From CAZWEZ01 sp964632795 (GTDB lineage: Bacteria > Pseudomonadota > Alphaproteobacteria > Rhodospirillales > 2-02-FULL-58-16), in assembly GCA_964632795.1 (NCBI GenBank), contig CAZWEZ010000084.1:1-16719 (forward strand): DNA of 16,719 nucleotides, given 5' to 3'. The translations under genes and the position numbers were made by a program. Below are positions 5,218 through 13,315 of this stretch, piece by piece (position 1 is the stretch's first letter; each line of letters starts with the position of its first letter). A model generated the notes under the pieces. The model saw nothing but the letters and a program-made list of their open reading frames with translations, ran no database searches and was not told the DNA's origin.

Positions 5218-6156
5218 TCAATACCCCTGCCGGGGATCGACCAGGGTCGGGAGGTCCTCGCCGTTGATCATCCGGCGGATGTTGGCGGCGACCTCGGCGG
5301 ACGCCGAGTCGTGCATGGTCAGGCTGGCCACGTGGGGGGTGACGATGACCTTGGGGTGGCCCCACAACGGGTCGTCGGCGGGCAGGGGCTCGGTGCGGAA
5401 GACGTCGAGCACGGCCCCGGCGAGGTGTCCCGAATCCAACGCCGCGATCAGCTCGGCGTCCACCACATGGCCGCCCCGGCCGGGGTTGAGAACGAAGGCC
5501 CCCTCGGGCAGGGCGGCGAACAGGCGGGCGTCCATGATGCCCTCGGTGGCCGGGGTCAGGGGCAGCAGGCAGACGACGATCTCGGTGCGCTGGAGGAACG
5601 GGACCAGGCCGTCTTCGCCGTGGAAGCTCTCGACCCCGGAGACCTCCTTGGGCCGACGGCTCCAGCCAGCGACGGCGAAGTCGAGCCCGACCAGCTTGGC
5701 CGCCGCGTCGCGGCCCAGCTCGCCGAGCCCCAGGATGCCGACCCGGCGGTGGCGGGCCTCGGGGTAGTCGAGCTCCTCCCAGGCCCAGTGGCGGCGGCGC
5801 TGGAAGTCGCCCAGCCGCTGGAAGCCGCGGTGGAAGTGGAGCACCCAGTGGACCACGTACTCGCACATCCCCTGGGTCAGGCCCCGGTCGACCAGGCGGA
5901 CGATGGGCACTCCGGCGGGCAGGTCGGCGTGGGCGAGGATGAAATCGATCCCGGCCCCCAGGCAGAACACCCCCTTGAGGTTGGGCAACGCCTTGAGCGA
6001 GCCGGGCTCGGGGTTCCACACCACCGCGTATTCGATGTCGGCCGGATCGCCGATCTCCCCGGGCCACACCCGGAAGTCCAGCTCCGGCAGGAGTCGACTC
6101 AAGGATTGCCGCCACTGATCGGCGTTGTCGGCGGGGCTGAAGAACAGGATCGCCAT
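5218..6156 (-). CDS. ghrA: D-2-hydroxyacid dehydrogenase, glyoxylate/hydroxypyruvate reductase A type
   Basis: A 312-residue NAD(P)H-dependent reductase, the usual length for GhrA, which reduces glyoxylate and hydroxypyruvate to glycolate and glycerate in the cytoplasm. Seen in the sequence are the Rossmann motif GLGELG (Gly143, Gly145, Gly148) and the catalytic trio of the family: Arg227 in NPGRGG, Glu256 in FRTEPLP, and His275 in TPHVAS. The Arg-Arg after the second nucleotide-binding strand (WSRRPKE) suits NADPH preference. The ATG at 6156 overlaps the stop of the upstream transporter ATPase in TAATG, so translation is coupled and this is the last gene of the yej operon. The true substrate could be another 2-oxoacid derived from imported material. 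The gene ends 10 bases from the long palindrome. Confidence 0.9.
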   Translation of the reverse strand: MAILFFSPADNADQWRQSLSRLLPELDFRVWPGEIGDPADIEYAVVWNPEPGSLKALPNLKGVFCLGAGIDFILAHADLPAGVPIVRLVDRGLTQGMCEYVVHWVLHFHRGFQRLGDFQRRRHWAWEELDYPEARHRRVGILGLGELGRDAAAKLVGLDFAVAGWSRRPKEVSGVESFHGEDGLVPFLQRTEIVVCLLPLTPATEGIMDARLFAALPEGAFVLNPGRGGHVVDAELIAALDSGHLAGAVLDVFRTEPLPADDPLWGHPKVIVTPHVASLTMHDSASAEVAANIRRMINGEDLPTLVDPRQGY

Positions 6157-7781
6157 TACACGCCGACCACGCCGCTGTCGTCGGCCTTCATCTCGAAGGC
6201 CGCCGCCATCAGGGCCCGGGTGTAGTCGTGGCGGGGGTTGGCGAAGATGGCGTCGGCCGGCCCCTGCTCGATCACCCGGCCCTGGCGCATGACGACCATC
6301 TCGTGGGCCATGGCGCGGATCACCTTGAGGTCGTGGCTGATGAACAGGTAGGCCAGGTCGTGGCGCCGCTGGAGGTCGCGCAGAAGATCGACGATCTGGG
6401 CCTGGACCGACATGTCGAGCGCGCTGGTCGGCTCGTCGAGCACGATGAACTCGGGTTTCAACACCAGGGCGCGGGCGATCGAGATCCGCTGGCGCTGGCC
6501 GCCGGAGAACTCGTGGGGGTAGCGGTCCTGCATTTCGGGCTCCAGGCCGACCTCCTCCAGGGCCCGGCCGATCAGCTCGCGGCGTTCCCCGGCGCCCCCG
6601 CCCATGCCGTGGACCCGCAGCCCCTCCTCGACGATCTGGCCGACCGAAAGCCGCGGGCTGAGGGACCCGAAGGGGTCCTGGAAGACGATCTGCATCTGCC
6701 GACGCAGGGGACGCAGGCGGCGCCACGACAGGCCCTGGATGTCGTCGCCCTTGAAGGCGATGGCGCCGTTGCTCTTCTCCAGGCGCAACAGGCCGCGGGC
6801 CAGGGTGCTCTTGCCCGAGCCGCTTTCGCCGACCACCCCCAGGGTCTGTCCCCGGCGCAGGGTCAAGGTGACCCCGTCGACCGCCTTGATGTGGCCGACG
6901 GTGCGCCTGAGCAGCCCCTTCTTGATCGGGAACCAAACCTTGAGGTCGCTCGCCGCCATCACCTGGGGGGCGCCCTCGGGCGCCGGCTCAGGACGGCCCT
7001 TGGGCTCGGCGGCCAGCAGGCGCCGGGTGTAGGGATCTTGCGGGTCGGCGAAAACATCGGCGGTCCGGCCCTGTTCGACGATCCGGCCCTGGTTCATCAC
7101 CGCGACCCGCCCGGCCATGTGCCGGACGATGCCCAGGTCGTGGGTGATCAGCAGCATCGCCATGTGAAGTTTCTCCTGCAACTCCTTGAGCAGCTTGAGA
7201 AGCTGGGCCTGGATGGTGACGTCGACGGCGGTCGTCGGCTCGTCGGCGATCAGCAGGTCGGGCTGGTTGGCCAGCGCCATGGCGATCATCACCCGCTGCT
7301 GCTGGCCGCCGGAGAACTCGTGGGGCAGGGCGTGGAGGCGGCTGGTGGCCTCCTCCAGGCCGACCAGCTCGAGCAGTTCGACCACCCGCTCGCGGGCCTG
7401 GCGCGGCGACATCATCTTGTGGACCAGCAGCACTTCGGAGATCTGCTTTTCGATCGAGTGCAGCGGGTTGAGCGAGGTCAGCGGCTCCTGGAAGATCATC
7501 GCCACGCTGTTGCCGCGCAGCTCGCGCATGCGGGCCTCGGGCGCCGCGATCAACTCCTCGCCGTCGAAGCGGATCGAGCCCGAAGGGTGCCAGGCGGTCG
7601 GGTAGGGCAGGAGGCGGAGGATCGACAGCGCGCTGACCGACTTGCCCGAACCCGATTCGCCGACCAGGGCCACGGTCTCGCCGCGCCCGATGTCGAACGA
7701 GGCGTGGCGCACCGCCTCGACCTCGTCGGCGCCCCGCCCGAAGGACACCGAAAGGTCGTCGATCTCGACCAGCTTGCTCAT
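6156..7781 (-). CDS. yejF: Peptide ABC transporter, double ATP-binding protein (YejF type)
   Basis: This 541-residue protein contains two complete ABC ATPase domains fused in one chain, as in YejF, and powers oligopeptide (microcin C-type) uptake at the inner face of the membrane. Domain 1 has Walker A GESGSGKS at 41-48, signature EFSGGQQQR and Walker B LLIADEPT. Domain 2 has Walker A at 318-325, signature EFSGGQRQR near 424 and Walker B FIVLDEPTSALD. Both sites look catalytically complete. Between domains lies the oligopeptide-ATPase segment with PYTRRLL. Its ATG overlaps the TGA of yejE (ATGA at 7781-7778), and its TAA overlaps the next gene's ATG, so the cluster is translated as a coupled unit. 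Length is close to the roughly 530 residues of E. coli YejF. Confidence 0.95.
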   Translation of the reverse strand: MSKLVEIDDLSVSFGRGADEVEAVRHASFDIGRGETVALVGESGSGKSVSALSILRLLPYPTAWHPSGSIRFDGEELIAAPEARMRELRGNSVAMIFQEPLTSLNPLHSIEKQISEVLLVHKMMSPRQARERVVELLELVGLEEATSRLHALPHEFSGGQQQRVMIAMALANQPDLLIADEPTTAVDVTIQAQLLKLLKELQEKLHMAMLLITHDLGIVRHMAGRVAVMNQGRIVEQGRTADVFADPQDPYTRRLLAAEPKGRPEPAPEGAPQVMAASDLKVWFPIKKGLLRRTVGHIKAVDGVTLTLRRGQTLGVVGESGSGKSTLARGLLRLEKSNGAIAFKGDDIQGLSWRRLRPLRRQMQIVFQDPFGSLSPRLSVGQIVEEGLRVHGMGGGAGERRELIGRALEEVGLEPEMQDRYPHEFSGGQRQRISIARALVLKPEFIVLDEPTSALDMSVQAQIVDLLRDLQRRHDLAYLFISHDLKVIRAMAHEMVVMRQGRVIEQGPADAIFANPRHDYTRALMAAAFEMKADDSGVVGV

Positions 7782-8821
7782 TGGTAGGTCTTCCTGGGGT
7801 CGAAGGCGTCGCGCACCGCCTCGCCGATGAAGATCAGCAGGCTGAGCATCACGGCGATCACCATGAAGGCGGTGAAACCGAGCCACGGGGCGTGCAGGTT
7901 GGCCTTGCCCTGGCCGAGCATCTCGCCCAGCGACGGCGAGCCGGCCGGCAGCCCGAAGCCCAGGAAGTCGAGCCCGGTCAGCAAGGTGATCGAGCCGTTG
8001 AGGATGAACGGCAGGAAGGTCACCGTCGCCACCATGGCGTTGGGCAGGATGTGGCGGACCATGATCACCGGGTTGCTGACCCCCAGCGCCCGGGCGGCGA
8101 GGACGAAGGTGAAGTTGCGCGCCCGCAGGAACTCGGCGCGCACGTAGCCGACCAGGGCCAGCCACGAGAACAGCAGCATGAACCCCAGCAGCCACCAGAA
8201 ATTGGGCTCGACCATGCTGGCCAGGATGATCAGCAGCATCAGTTGGGGCAGGCCGCCCCAGATCTCGATGAAGCGCTGGAACAGCAGGTCGACCAGGCCG
8301 CCGAAGTAGCCCTGCACGGCGCCCGCCGCGACGCCGAAGATGGTGCTGAAGACGGTGACGATCAATCCGAACAGGACCGAGATGCGGAAGCCGTAGATGG
8401 CCCGCGCCACCACGTCGCGGCCCTGGTCGTCGGTGCCCAGCCAGTTGACGGAACTCGGCGGCGAGGGCGCCGGGCGGTCGAGGTCGTAGTTGACGGTGTC
8501 GTAGCTGAAGGGGATCGGCGGCCACACCATCCACCCCCGGGCCTCGATCATCTCGCGGACCTCGGGGTCGCGGTATTCGGTCTCGGTCTCCAGGAAGCCG
8601 CCGAAGACGGTCTCGGGATAGGCGACGAAGGCCGGGAAGTAGAAGTCGCCGTCGTAGCCGAGCACGATCGGCTTGTCGTTGGCGATCAGCTCGGCGAACA
8701 GGCTGGTCGTGAACAGGACCAGGAACACCCACATCGACCAGTAGCCGCGCCGGTTGGCCCGGAAGTTGCGGAAACGGCGCCTGGCGATCGGCGACAACGC
8801 AATATGTCCGATCCAGGCCAC
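7778..8821 (-). CDS. yejE: Peptide ABC transporter permease (YejE type)
   Basis: An inner-membrane permease of 347 residues, close to YejE (about 340). After a short cytoplasmic N-terminus (RRRFRNFRANRRGYWS) there is a first membrane helix, then a long periplasmic stretch with GTDDQGRDV, a hallmark of DppC/OppC-type permeases, and about five further helices. The ATPase-docking EAA loop is visible as AARALGVSNPVIMVRHILPN. The start is GTG at 8821, overlapping the yejB TAG stop (TAGTG) and preceded by a strong GGAGGT, which decides the start; no ATG serves. The C-terminus ends in DAFDPRKTYQ, normal for the family. It pairs with YejB to form the channel. Confidence 0.94.
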   Translation of the reverse strand: MAWIGHIALSPIARRRFRNFRANRRGYWSMWVFLVLFTTSLFAELIANDKPIVLGYDGDFYFPAFVAYPETVFGGFLETETEYRDPEVREMIEARGWMVWPPIPFSYDTVNYDLDRPAPSPPSSVNWLGTDDQGRDVVARAIYGFRISVLFGLIVTVFSTIFGVAAGAVQGYFGGLVDLLFQRFIEIWGGLPQLMLLIILASMVEPNFWWLLGFMLLFSWLALVGYVRAEFLRARNFTFVLAARALGVSNPVIMVRHILPNAMVATVTFLPFILNGSITLLTGLDFLGFGLPAGSPSLGEMLGQGKANLHAPWLGFTAFMVIAVMLSLLIFIGEAVRDAFDPRKTYQ

Positions 8822-9936
8822 TAGACCTCCCGGGCCTCGAAGTCGACCCGGGGATCGATCACGTGGTACATCACATCGCCGATCAGGGTCAGCACCATCC
8901 CCAGCAGCGAGTAGAAGTAGAGGGTCCCGAAGATGACCGGGTAATCGCGCTTGAGGATGGCCTCGAACCCCAGCCGCCCCAGGCCGTCCAGCGAGAAGAT
9001 GATCTCGATGAACAGGGACCCGGTGAACAGGATGCCGATGAAGGCGGCCGGGAAGCCGGCGATGACGATCATCATGGCGTTGCGGAAGACGTGGCCGTAG
9101 AGCACCCGGTTCTCGGTCAGCCCCTTGGAGCGCGCGGTCAGCACGTACTGCTTGTTGATCTCCTCGATGAACGAGTTCTTGGTCAGCATGGTCAGGCTGG
9201 CGAAGCCGCCGATGACCATGGCCGCGATCGGCAGGGCGATGTGCCAGAAGTAATCGGCGATGCCCGCCAGCAGGCTCAGCTGGTCGAAGTTGTCCGAGAC
9301 CAGGCCGCGCAACGGGAACCAGTCGAGGTAGCGCCCGCCGGCGAAGACCACGATCAACACGATGGCGAACAGGAAGCCGGGAATCGCGTAGCCGACGATC
9401 ACCACGCTGCTCGACCAGATGTCGAACCGCGAGCCGTCGCTCACCGCCTTGCGGATGCCCAGCGGGATCGAGATCAGGTAGACCAGCAGCATGGTCCACA
9501 GCCCGAGGCTGATCGACACCGGCATCTTCTCGAGCACCAGATCGACCACGTTCTGGTCCCTGAAGTAGCTGTCTCCGAAATCGAAGCGGATGTAGTTCCC
9601 CATCATCATCACGAAGCGCTCGCCCAGCGGCTTGTCGAAGCCGTACATCCTCTCCAGCTCCTTGATGAACGCCGGGTCCAGCCCCTGGGCGCCCCGGTAC
9701 TTGCTGGGCACCGTGCCGGAAATCTGGAGGGTCTGGCCGGGCTGCGAGGCCACGGTCTCCCCTCCCCCGGCGCCGCTGATGCGCACCGAAACGTCGACGC
9801 CCTGTCCGGTGATCTGGGCGATGGCCTGCTCGATGGGACCGCCGGGGGCGGCCTGCATGATGACGAAATTGGTCACCATGACCCCGAACAGGGTCGGGAT
9901 GAACAGCAACAGCCGGCGCACGATGTAGGCGTACAT
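8821..9936 (-). CDS. yejB: Peptide ABC transporter permease (YejB type)
   Basis: The 371-residue product is the DppB/OppB-like partner permease. It begins MYAYIVRRLLLFIPTLFGV, the standard first helix of this family, followed by a periplasmic loop containing APGGPIEQ and a Gly/Ser-rich segment (about residues 40-75) typical of YejB. Further helices follow, with the EAA loop ARSKGLTENRVLYGHVFRNA for ATPase contact and the C-terminal ending DPRVDFEAREV. E. coli YejB is about 364 residues, so it is full length. The ATG at 9936 lies 83 nt downstream of yejA, with no clear Shine-Dalgarno (only GC-rich sequence), unlike its neighbours. A small ACCGT/ACGGT dyad lies in the gap. Its stop overlaps the yejE start. 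Confidence 0.94.
   Translation of the reverse strand: MYAYIVRRLLLFIPTLFGVMVTNFVIMQAAPGGPIEQAIAQITGQGVDVSVRISGAGGGETVASQPGQTLQISGTVPSKYRGAQGLDPAFIKELERMYGFDKPLGERFVMMMGNYIRFDFGDSYFRDQNVVDLVLEKMPVSISLGLWTMLLVYLISIPLGIRKAVSDGSRFDIWSSSVVIVGYAIPGFLFAIVLIVVFAGGRYLDWFPLRGLVSDNFDQLSLLAGIADYFWHIALPIAAMVIGGFASLTMLTKNSFIEEINKQYVLTARSKGLTENRVLYGHVFRNAMMIVIAGFPAAFIGILFTGSLFIEIIFSLDGLGRLGFEAILKRDYPVIFGTLYFYSLLGMVLTLIGDVMYHVIDPRVDFEAREV
8825..8830 (-). promoter_or_regulatory. Ribosome binding site fixing the GTG start of yejE
   Basis: The minus strand reads GGAGGT-CTA-GTG, with the TAG inside being the stop of yejB. This strong Shine-Dalgarno at close spacing supports the GTG at 8821 and indicates translational coupling of the two permeases. 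Confidence 0.7.
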
Positions 9937-10019
9937 GGGCGGGGCGGGGCCGGTATCAGGGCGTCGCGTTGGGCGATGACGTGATCACCTCGGAACCGTA
10001 CTCCGCGGGACGGTGAAAC

Positions 10020-11978
10020 TCAAACATGGTTGCCCCCTCGGCGCCGGCGGTGCTTGACAAGGACGATCGCGAGGACGCCGAGGAGGGCGACGACGAGGAC
10101 GATCGGGATCAGCGACGAGCTTTCCTCCTTCACCTCCTCGGCGGCGGCGGCCGGGGTGCGGCGCTCCTCGAAGGACGCGGCAAGCGTTTCGTCGATCCAC
10201 AGGGTGAAGAACTGGAGCCCGCGCAGGGGGGTCGTCTGGGGGAAGCCGAACTTGTTCCAGATGGCGATGCGCTGGTAGTCCAGGTGCCAGTGGGGGATCA
10301 CGTAGTGACCCCATTGCAGGACCCGGTCCAGCGCCTTGGAGTGGGCGACCAGGCTCTCGCGGTCCCGCGCCGCGATCAGCTTCTCGACCAGCTCGTCGAC
10401 CACCGGATCGGTGATGCCGGCGTAGTTGCGGCCCCCCGGGCGCTCGGCGGCGGCGGTGGTCCAGAACCCGCGCTGTTCGTTGCCCGGCGACAGGGACTGG
10501 CCCCAGGAGTTGACGATCATGTCGAAGTCGTAGGTCTCCAGGCGCTTGATGTACTGGGACGAATCCACCGTGCGCACCCGCATCCCGACGCCCAGCCGCT
10601 CCAGGTTCTTGGCCAGCGGCAGGGTGATCCGCTCAAACGCCGGACTGACCAGCAGGACCTCGAAGTCCATGACTTGGCCGCTGTCCTGGTGCACCCTACG
10701 GCCGTCGCGGATCACCCACCCGGCCTCCTTGAGCAGGCGGTCGCCCTGGCGCAGGTTGTCGCGGATGCGGCCCGAGCCGTCGGTGGTCGGGGGCGCGTAT
10801 TCCTCGGTGAAGACCTCCTCGGGCAGCCGCCCCCGGTAGGGCTCGAGGATCGCCAGTTCGGCGGCCGAGGGCAGGCCGGTGGCGGCCATCTCCGAGTTGG
10901 AGAAGTAGCTCCGGGTGCGGACGTACTGGCCGTAGAACAGGTGTTCGTTGGTCCACGGGAAGTCGAAGCCGTAGGCCAGCGCCCGGCGCACCCGGGGGTC
11001 CTTGAACATCTCCCGGCGGGTGTTGAAGACGTAGCCCTGCATGCCCGCAGGCAGCTGGTGCTTGATCTCCAGCATGCGGATATCCCCGCGCTCGACGGCC
11101 GGGATATCGTAGGCGGTGGCCCACAGCTTGGAGGTGTTCTCGTCGCGGTAGTCGAACTCGCCGGCCTTGAAGGCCTCCAGCGCCACCGTGGCGTCGCGGT
11201 AGTAGTCGTACTGGATGATGTCGAAGTTGTAGAGGCCGCGCACGGCCGGCACATCACGCCCCCAGTAGTCGGGCAGACGGCGGTAGACGACGGTGCGGTT
11301 GGGCTCGAAGCGTTCGATCCGGTAGGGACCGCTGCCCAGCGGCGGCTCGAGCGTGGTCTTGGAGAAGTCGCGGCTTTCCCAGTAGTGCTTGGGCAACACC
11401 GCGAGCTGGCCGAGGATCAGCGGCAGCTCCCGGTTCTGACCCGCCTTGAAGGTGAACTTGACCCGCCTCTCGGAGGTCGCCTCGATGGTCTCCACGCTGG
11501 CGTAATAGAAGCGGTAGAACGGCCGGCCCTTGGCGAGCAGGGCCTCGAAGGTGAAGACCACGTCGGCGGCGGTGACCGGCTTGCCGTCGTGCCACCGGGC
11601 CTCGGGCCTGAGCGTGAAGGCGACCCACGAGCGGTCTTCGGGCATCTCGACGGATTCGGCGAGCAGCCCGTACTGGCTGAACGCCTCGTCGGCGCTGCTC
11701 ACCATCAGGGTGTCGTAGATCAGGCCGACGGCGGTGGCCGGTTCGCCCTTGATGATGAAGGGGTTGAAGCTGTCGAAGCCGCCGATCGAGGACAGCTTCA
11801 CCACACCGCCCTTGGGGGCCTCGGGGTTGACGTAGTCGAAGTGCTCGAACCCGGGGGGGTACTTGGGCTGGCCGTGCATCGCGATGGCGTGGCGCGGGGC
11901 GGCGTCGGCGTCGGCGGCCCCGGCGGGCAACGCCCACAGGGCCAGGAGCGCGGCCAGGGCTGTCAGGATCGTCGGCAT
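10020..11978 (-). CDS. yejA: Extracellular solute-binding protein family 5 (YejA type) with C-terminal membrane tail
   Basis: This 652-residue protein should capture oligopeptides in the periplasm and deliver them to YejBE. The ATG at 11978 is chosen because it has GGAGGA 3 nt upstream and starts a signal peptide cleaved near PAGA (residue 21); the frame stays open much further upstream through trmL, but only because of base composition. Family 5 features include HAIAMHGQPKYPPGFEHFDY, FTLRPEARWHDGKPVTAADV, and RRALAYGFDFPWTN. It is longer than E. coli YejA (about 604): the extra end is an acidic linker, a 19-residue hydrophobic helix (623-641) and the basic tail KHRRRRGG, predicting a C-terminal membrane anchor with the tail in the cytoplasm. 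Such an anchor is unusual for a binding protein of this class. It is the first transporter gene, 68 nt after trmL. Confidence 0.93.
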   Translation of the reverse strand: MPTILTALAALLALWALPAGAADADAAPRHAIAMHGQPKYPPGFEHFDYVNPEAPKGGVVKLSSIGGFDSFNPFIIKGEPATAVGLIYDTLMVSSADEAFSQYGLLAESVEMPEDRSWVAFTLRPEARWHDGKPVTAADVVFTFEALLAKGRPFYRFYYASVETIEATSERRVKFTFKAGQNRELPLILGQLAVLPKHYWESRDFSKTTLEPPLGSGPYRIERFEPNRTVVYRRLPDYWGRDVPAVRGLYNFDIIQYDYYRDATVALEAFKAGEFDYRDENTSKLWATAYDIPAVERGDIRMLEIKHQLPAGMQGYVFNTRREMFKDPRVRRALAYGFDFPWTNEHLFYGQYVRTRSYFSNSEMAATGLPSAAELAILEPYRGRLPEEVFTEEYAPPTTDGSGRIRDNLRQGDRLLKEAGWVIRDGRRVHQDSGQVMDFEVLLVSPAFERITLPLAKNLERLGVGMRVRTVDSSQYIKRLETYDFDMIVNSWGQSLSPGNEQRGFWTTAAAERPGGRNYAGITDPVVDELVEKLIAARDRESLVAHSKALDRVLQWGHYVIPHWHLDYQRIAIWNKFGFPQTTPLRGLQFFTLWIDETLAASFEERRTPAAAAEEVKEESSSLIPIVLVVALLGVLAIVLVKHRRRRGGNHV

Positions 11979-12046
11979 GGTTCCTCCGCTTCGCCGATAA
12001 TGTCGGTACCAACGCCCCGGGATCAAGGGCGTCGTCATCGCCGCCC

Positions 12047-12502
12047 CTATGGGAAGCCCCGGATCTGGCGCAGGGCCTCGCCCAGCACCATGGCGGCGGC
12101 GATGGCGACGTTCAACGACCGCATCCCCGGCGCCATCGGCACCCGGACCCGGGCGTCGGCGGCCTCGTGCACCGCCGCCGGGACGCCGGCGCTCTCGCGC
12201 CCCACCAGCAGCACGTCGCAGCGCCGGAAGCGGAACCCGGTATGGGCCACCTCCGCCCGGGTGGTCAGCAGGACCAGGCGGGCCGCGCCGGCGCCGCGGG
12301 CGGCCAGGAACGCCTGCCACGAGGCATGGCGGCTGAGGTCGACGTCCTCCAGGTAGTCCATCCCGGCGCGGCGGAGGCGACGGTCGGAGAACACGAAGCC
12401 GCAGGGCTCGATGACATCCACCGCCACCCCCAGGCAGGCCGCCGTGCGCAACAGGGCGCCGGTGTTGTGCGGGATATCGGGTTCGTACAGGGCCAGGCGC
12501 AT
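12047..12502 (-). CDS. trmL: tRNA (cytidine/uridine-34-2'-O)-methyltransferase, SPOUT family (TrmL/YibK)
   Basis: A compact 151-residue SPOUT methyltransferase that uses S-adenosylmethionine to 2'-O-methylate the wobble nucleotide 34 of certain leucine tRNAs. The N-terminus (MRLALYEPDIPHNTGALLRT) is the classic YibK start. Conserved knot motifs are LVGRESAGVP (about 99-108) and PMAPGMRSLNVA (122-133), which form the SAM-binding trefoil. Length equals the family norm with no extra RNA-binding domain. The ATG at 12502 has a GGAG about 8 nt upstream and lies about 57 nt from a predicted start point under a TATAAT at 12571-12566. It is divergent from petA and reads in the same direction as yejA 68 nt later, so it may be the first gene of the transporter operon. 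Confidence 0.92.
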   Translation of the reverse strand: MRLALYEPDIPHNTGALLRTAACLGVAVDVIEPCGFVFSDRRLRRAGMDYLEDVDLSRHASWQAFLAARGAGAARLVLLTTRAEVAHTGFRFRRCDVLLVGRESAGVPAAVHEAADARVRVPMAPGMRSLNVAIAAAMVLGEALRQIRGFP

Positions 12503-12544
12503 GGTTCGCTCCGTCGGCGAAATGGCGGCCTTTCATCTTAATTC

Positions 12545-12573
12545 TTTTCATCACTTCGGTTTTGGATTATAAA
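12545..12573 (+). promoter_or_regulatory. Candidate petABC promoter overlapping the trmL promoter
   Basis: TTTTCA (12545-12550) and TATAAA (12568-12573) are separated by 17 nt on the plus strand. The -10 overlaps the TATAAT of the opposite strand, so the two divergent units could compete for polymerase. It would give petA a leader of about 170 nt. A TTGACG at 12592-12597 is another -35-like sequence but lacks a good -10. Weak evidence from consensus matching alone. Confidence 0.25.
12566..12571 (-). promoter_or_regulatory. Perfect TATAAT -10 box, candidate promoter for trmL
   Basis: The minus strand reads GGCTTTATAATCC in an AT-rich patch of the 246-bp gap between trmL and petA. It would start RNA about 57 nt upstream of the trmL ATG. 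The -35 region (around CAAGGA) is poor, so it may need an activator. Confidence 0.4.
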
Positions 12574-12748
12574 GCCGGCCGGTCCGTTTCCTTGACGGAT
12601 CGAGGGGGGCTCACACTGCGTATGGCGCCTTTTCCCCAGGCCCGAGCGGCGGCAACACGGAAATCCCGCCCGCATCCGGCCAGCGCCGCGTATCCAATTC
12701 TCCCTCATGTTTCGACGCTTTGCGCATGGGTCAGGAAGAGGCTTGATC

Positions 12749-13303
12749 ATGACCGAAACCACTACCGCGGATTCCCCTTCGCCGATCGAGGGTGAAACCC
12801 GCCGCGACTTTCTGCTCCTCGCCACCGCCGGTCTCGGCGCGGTCGGCACGGCGCTGGCGGCGTGGCCGTTCATCGACAGCATGAACCCGTCGGCCAGCGT
12901 GCTGGCGCTGTCCACGGTCGAGATCGACCTGTCGCCGATCAAGGTCGGCCAGGCGATCACCGCGATCTGGCAGGACAAGCCGGTGTTCATCCGCCGGCGC
13001 ACCGCCGACGTGATCGCCGCCGCCCGGGCCGTCCCCCTGGACGACCTGCCGGACCCGGAAGAGGACGCCAGCCGGGTGCAGAAGGCCGAATGGCTGGTCC
13101 TGGTCGGCATCTGCACCCATCTCGGCTGCATCCCGATGGGCCAGAACCCCGGCGACCGCAGGGGCGACTACGGGGGCTGGTTCTGTCCCTGCCACGGGGG
13201 GCACTACGACACCTCGGGACGGGTCCGGGCCGGGCCTCCTCCGCGCAACCTTGACGTGCCGCCCTATCAGTTCCTCGACAACACCACCATCCGCATCGGC
13301 TAG
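12749..13303 (+). CDS. petA: Ubiquinol-cytochrome c reductase Rieske iron-sulfur subunit
   Basis: A 184-residue Rieske protein of the cytochrome bc1 complex that takes the first electron from quinol and passes it to cytochrome c1. The ATG at 12749 has AGGAAGAGG 7 nt upstream; an upstream in-frame ATG at 12707 would only add 14 residues. The N-terminus has a Tat signal/anchor: TRRDFLLLAT then a hydrophobic helix. The [2Fe-2S] ligands are Cys122 and His124 in CTHLGC and Cys146 and His149 in CPCHGG, with Cys127 and Cys148 for the disulfide. Oddly, residue 151, normally Ser in high-potential Rieske proteins (CPCHGS), is Gly; Tyr153 is kept. The Pro loop reads GPPP rather than GPAP. It is the first gene of petABC. 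Confidence 0.95.
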   Translation: MTETTTADSPSPIEGETRRDFLLLATAGLGAVGTALAAWPFIDSMNPSASVLALSTVEIDLSPIKVGQAITAIWQDKPVFIRRRTADVIAAARAVPLDDLPDPEEDASRVQKAEWLVLVGICTHLGCIPMGQNPGDRRGDYGGWFCPCHGGHYDTSGRVRAGPPPRNLDVPPYQFLDNTTIRIG

Positions 13304-13315
13304 GGGACCGGAAAA

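Noticed and set aside
6228..7787. 519-codon open frame on the plus strand opposite the ABC ATPase gene
   Set aside because: Low-complexity, charge-rich translation antisense to a gene with complete Walker and signature motifs; long antisense frames are expected in GC-rich DNA.
11979..12554. Upstream extension of the yejA frame through trmL
   Set aside because: The yejA signal peptide and strong ribosome site fix the start at 11978; the extension is out of frame with the well-conserved trmL, which accounts for this region.
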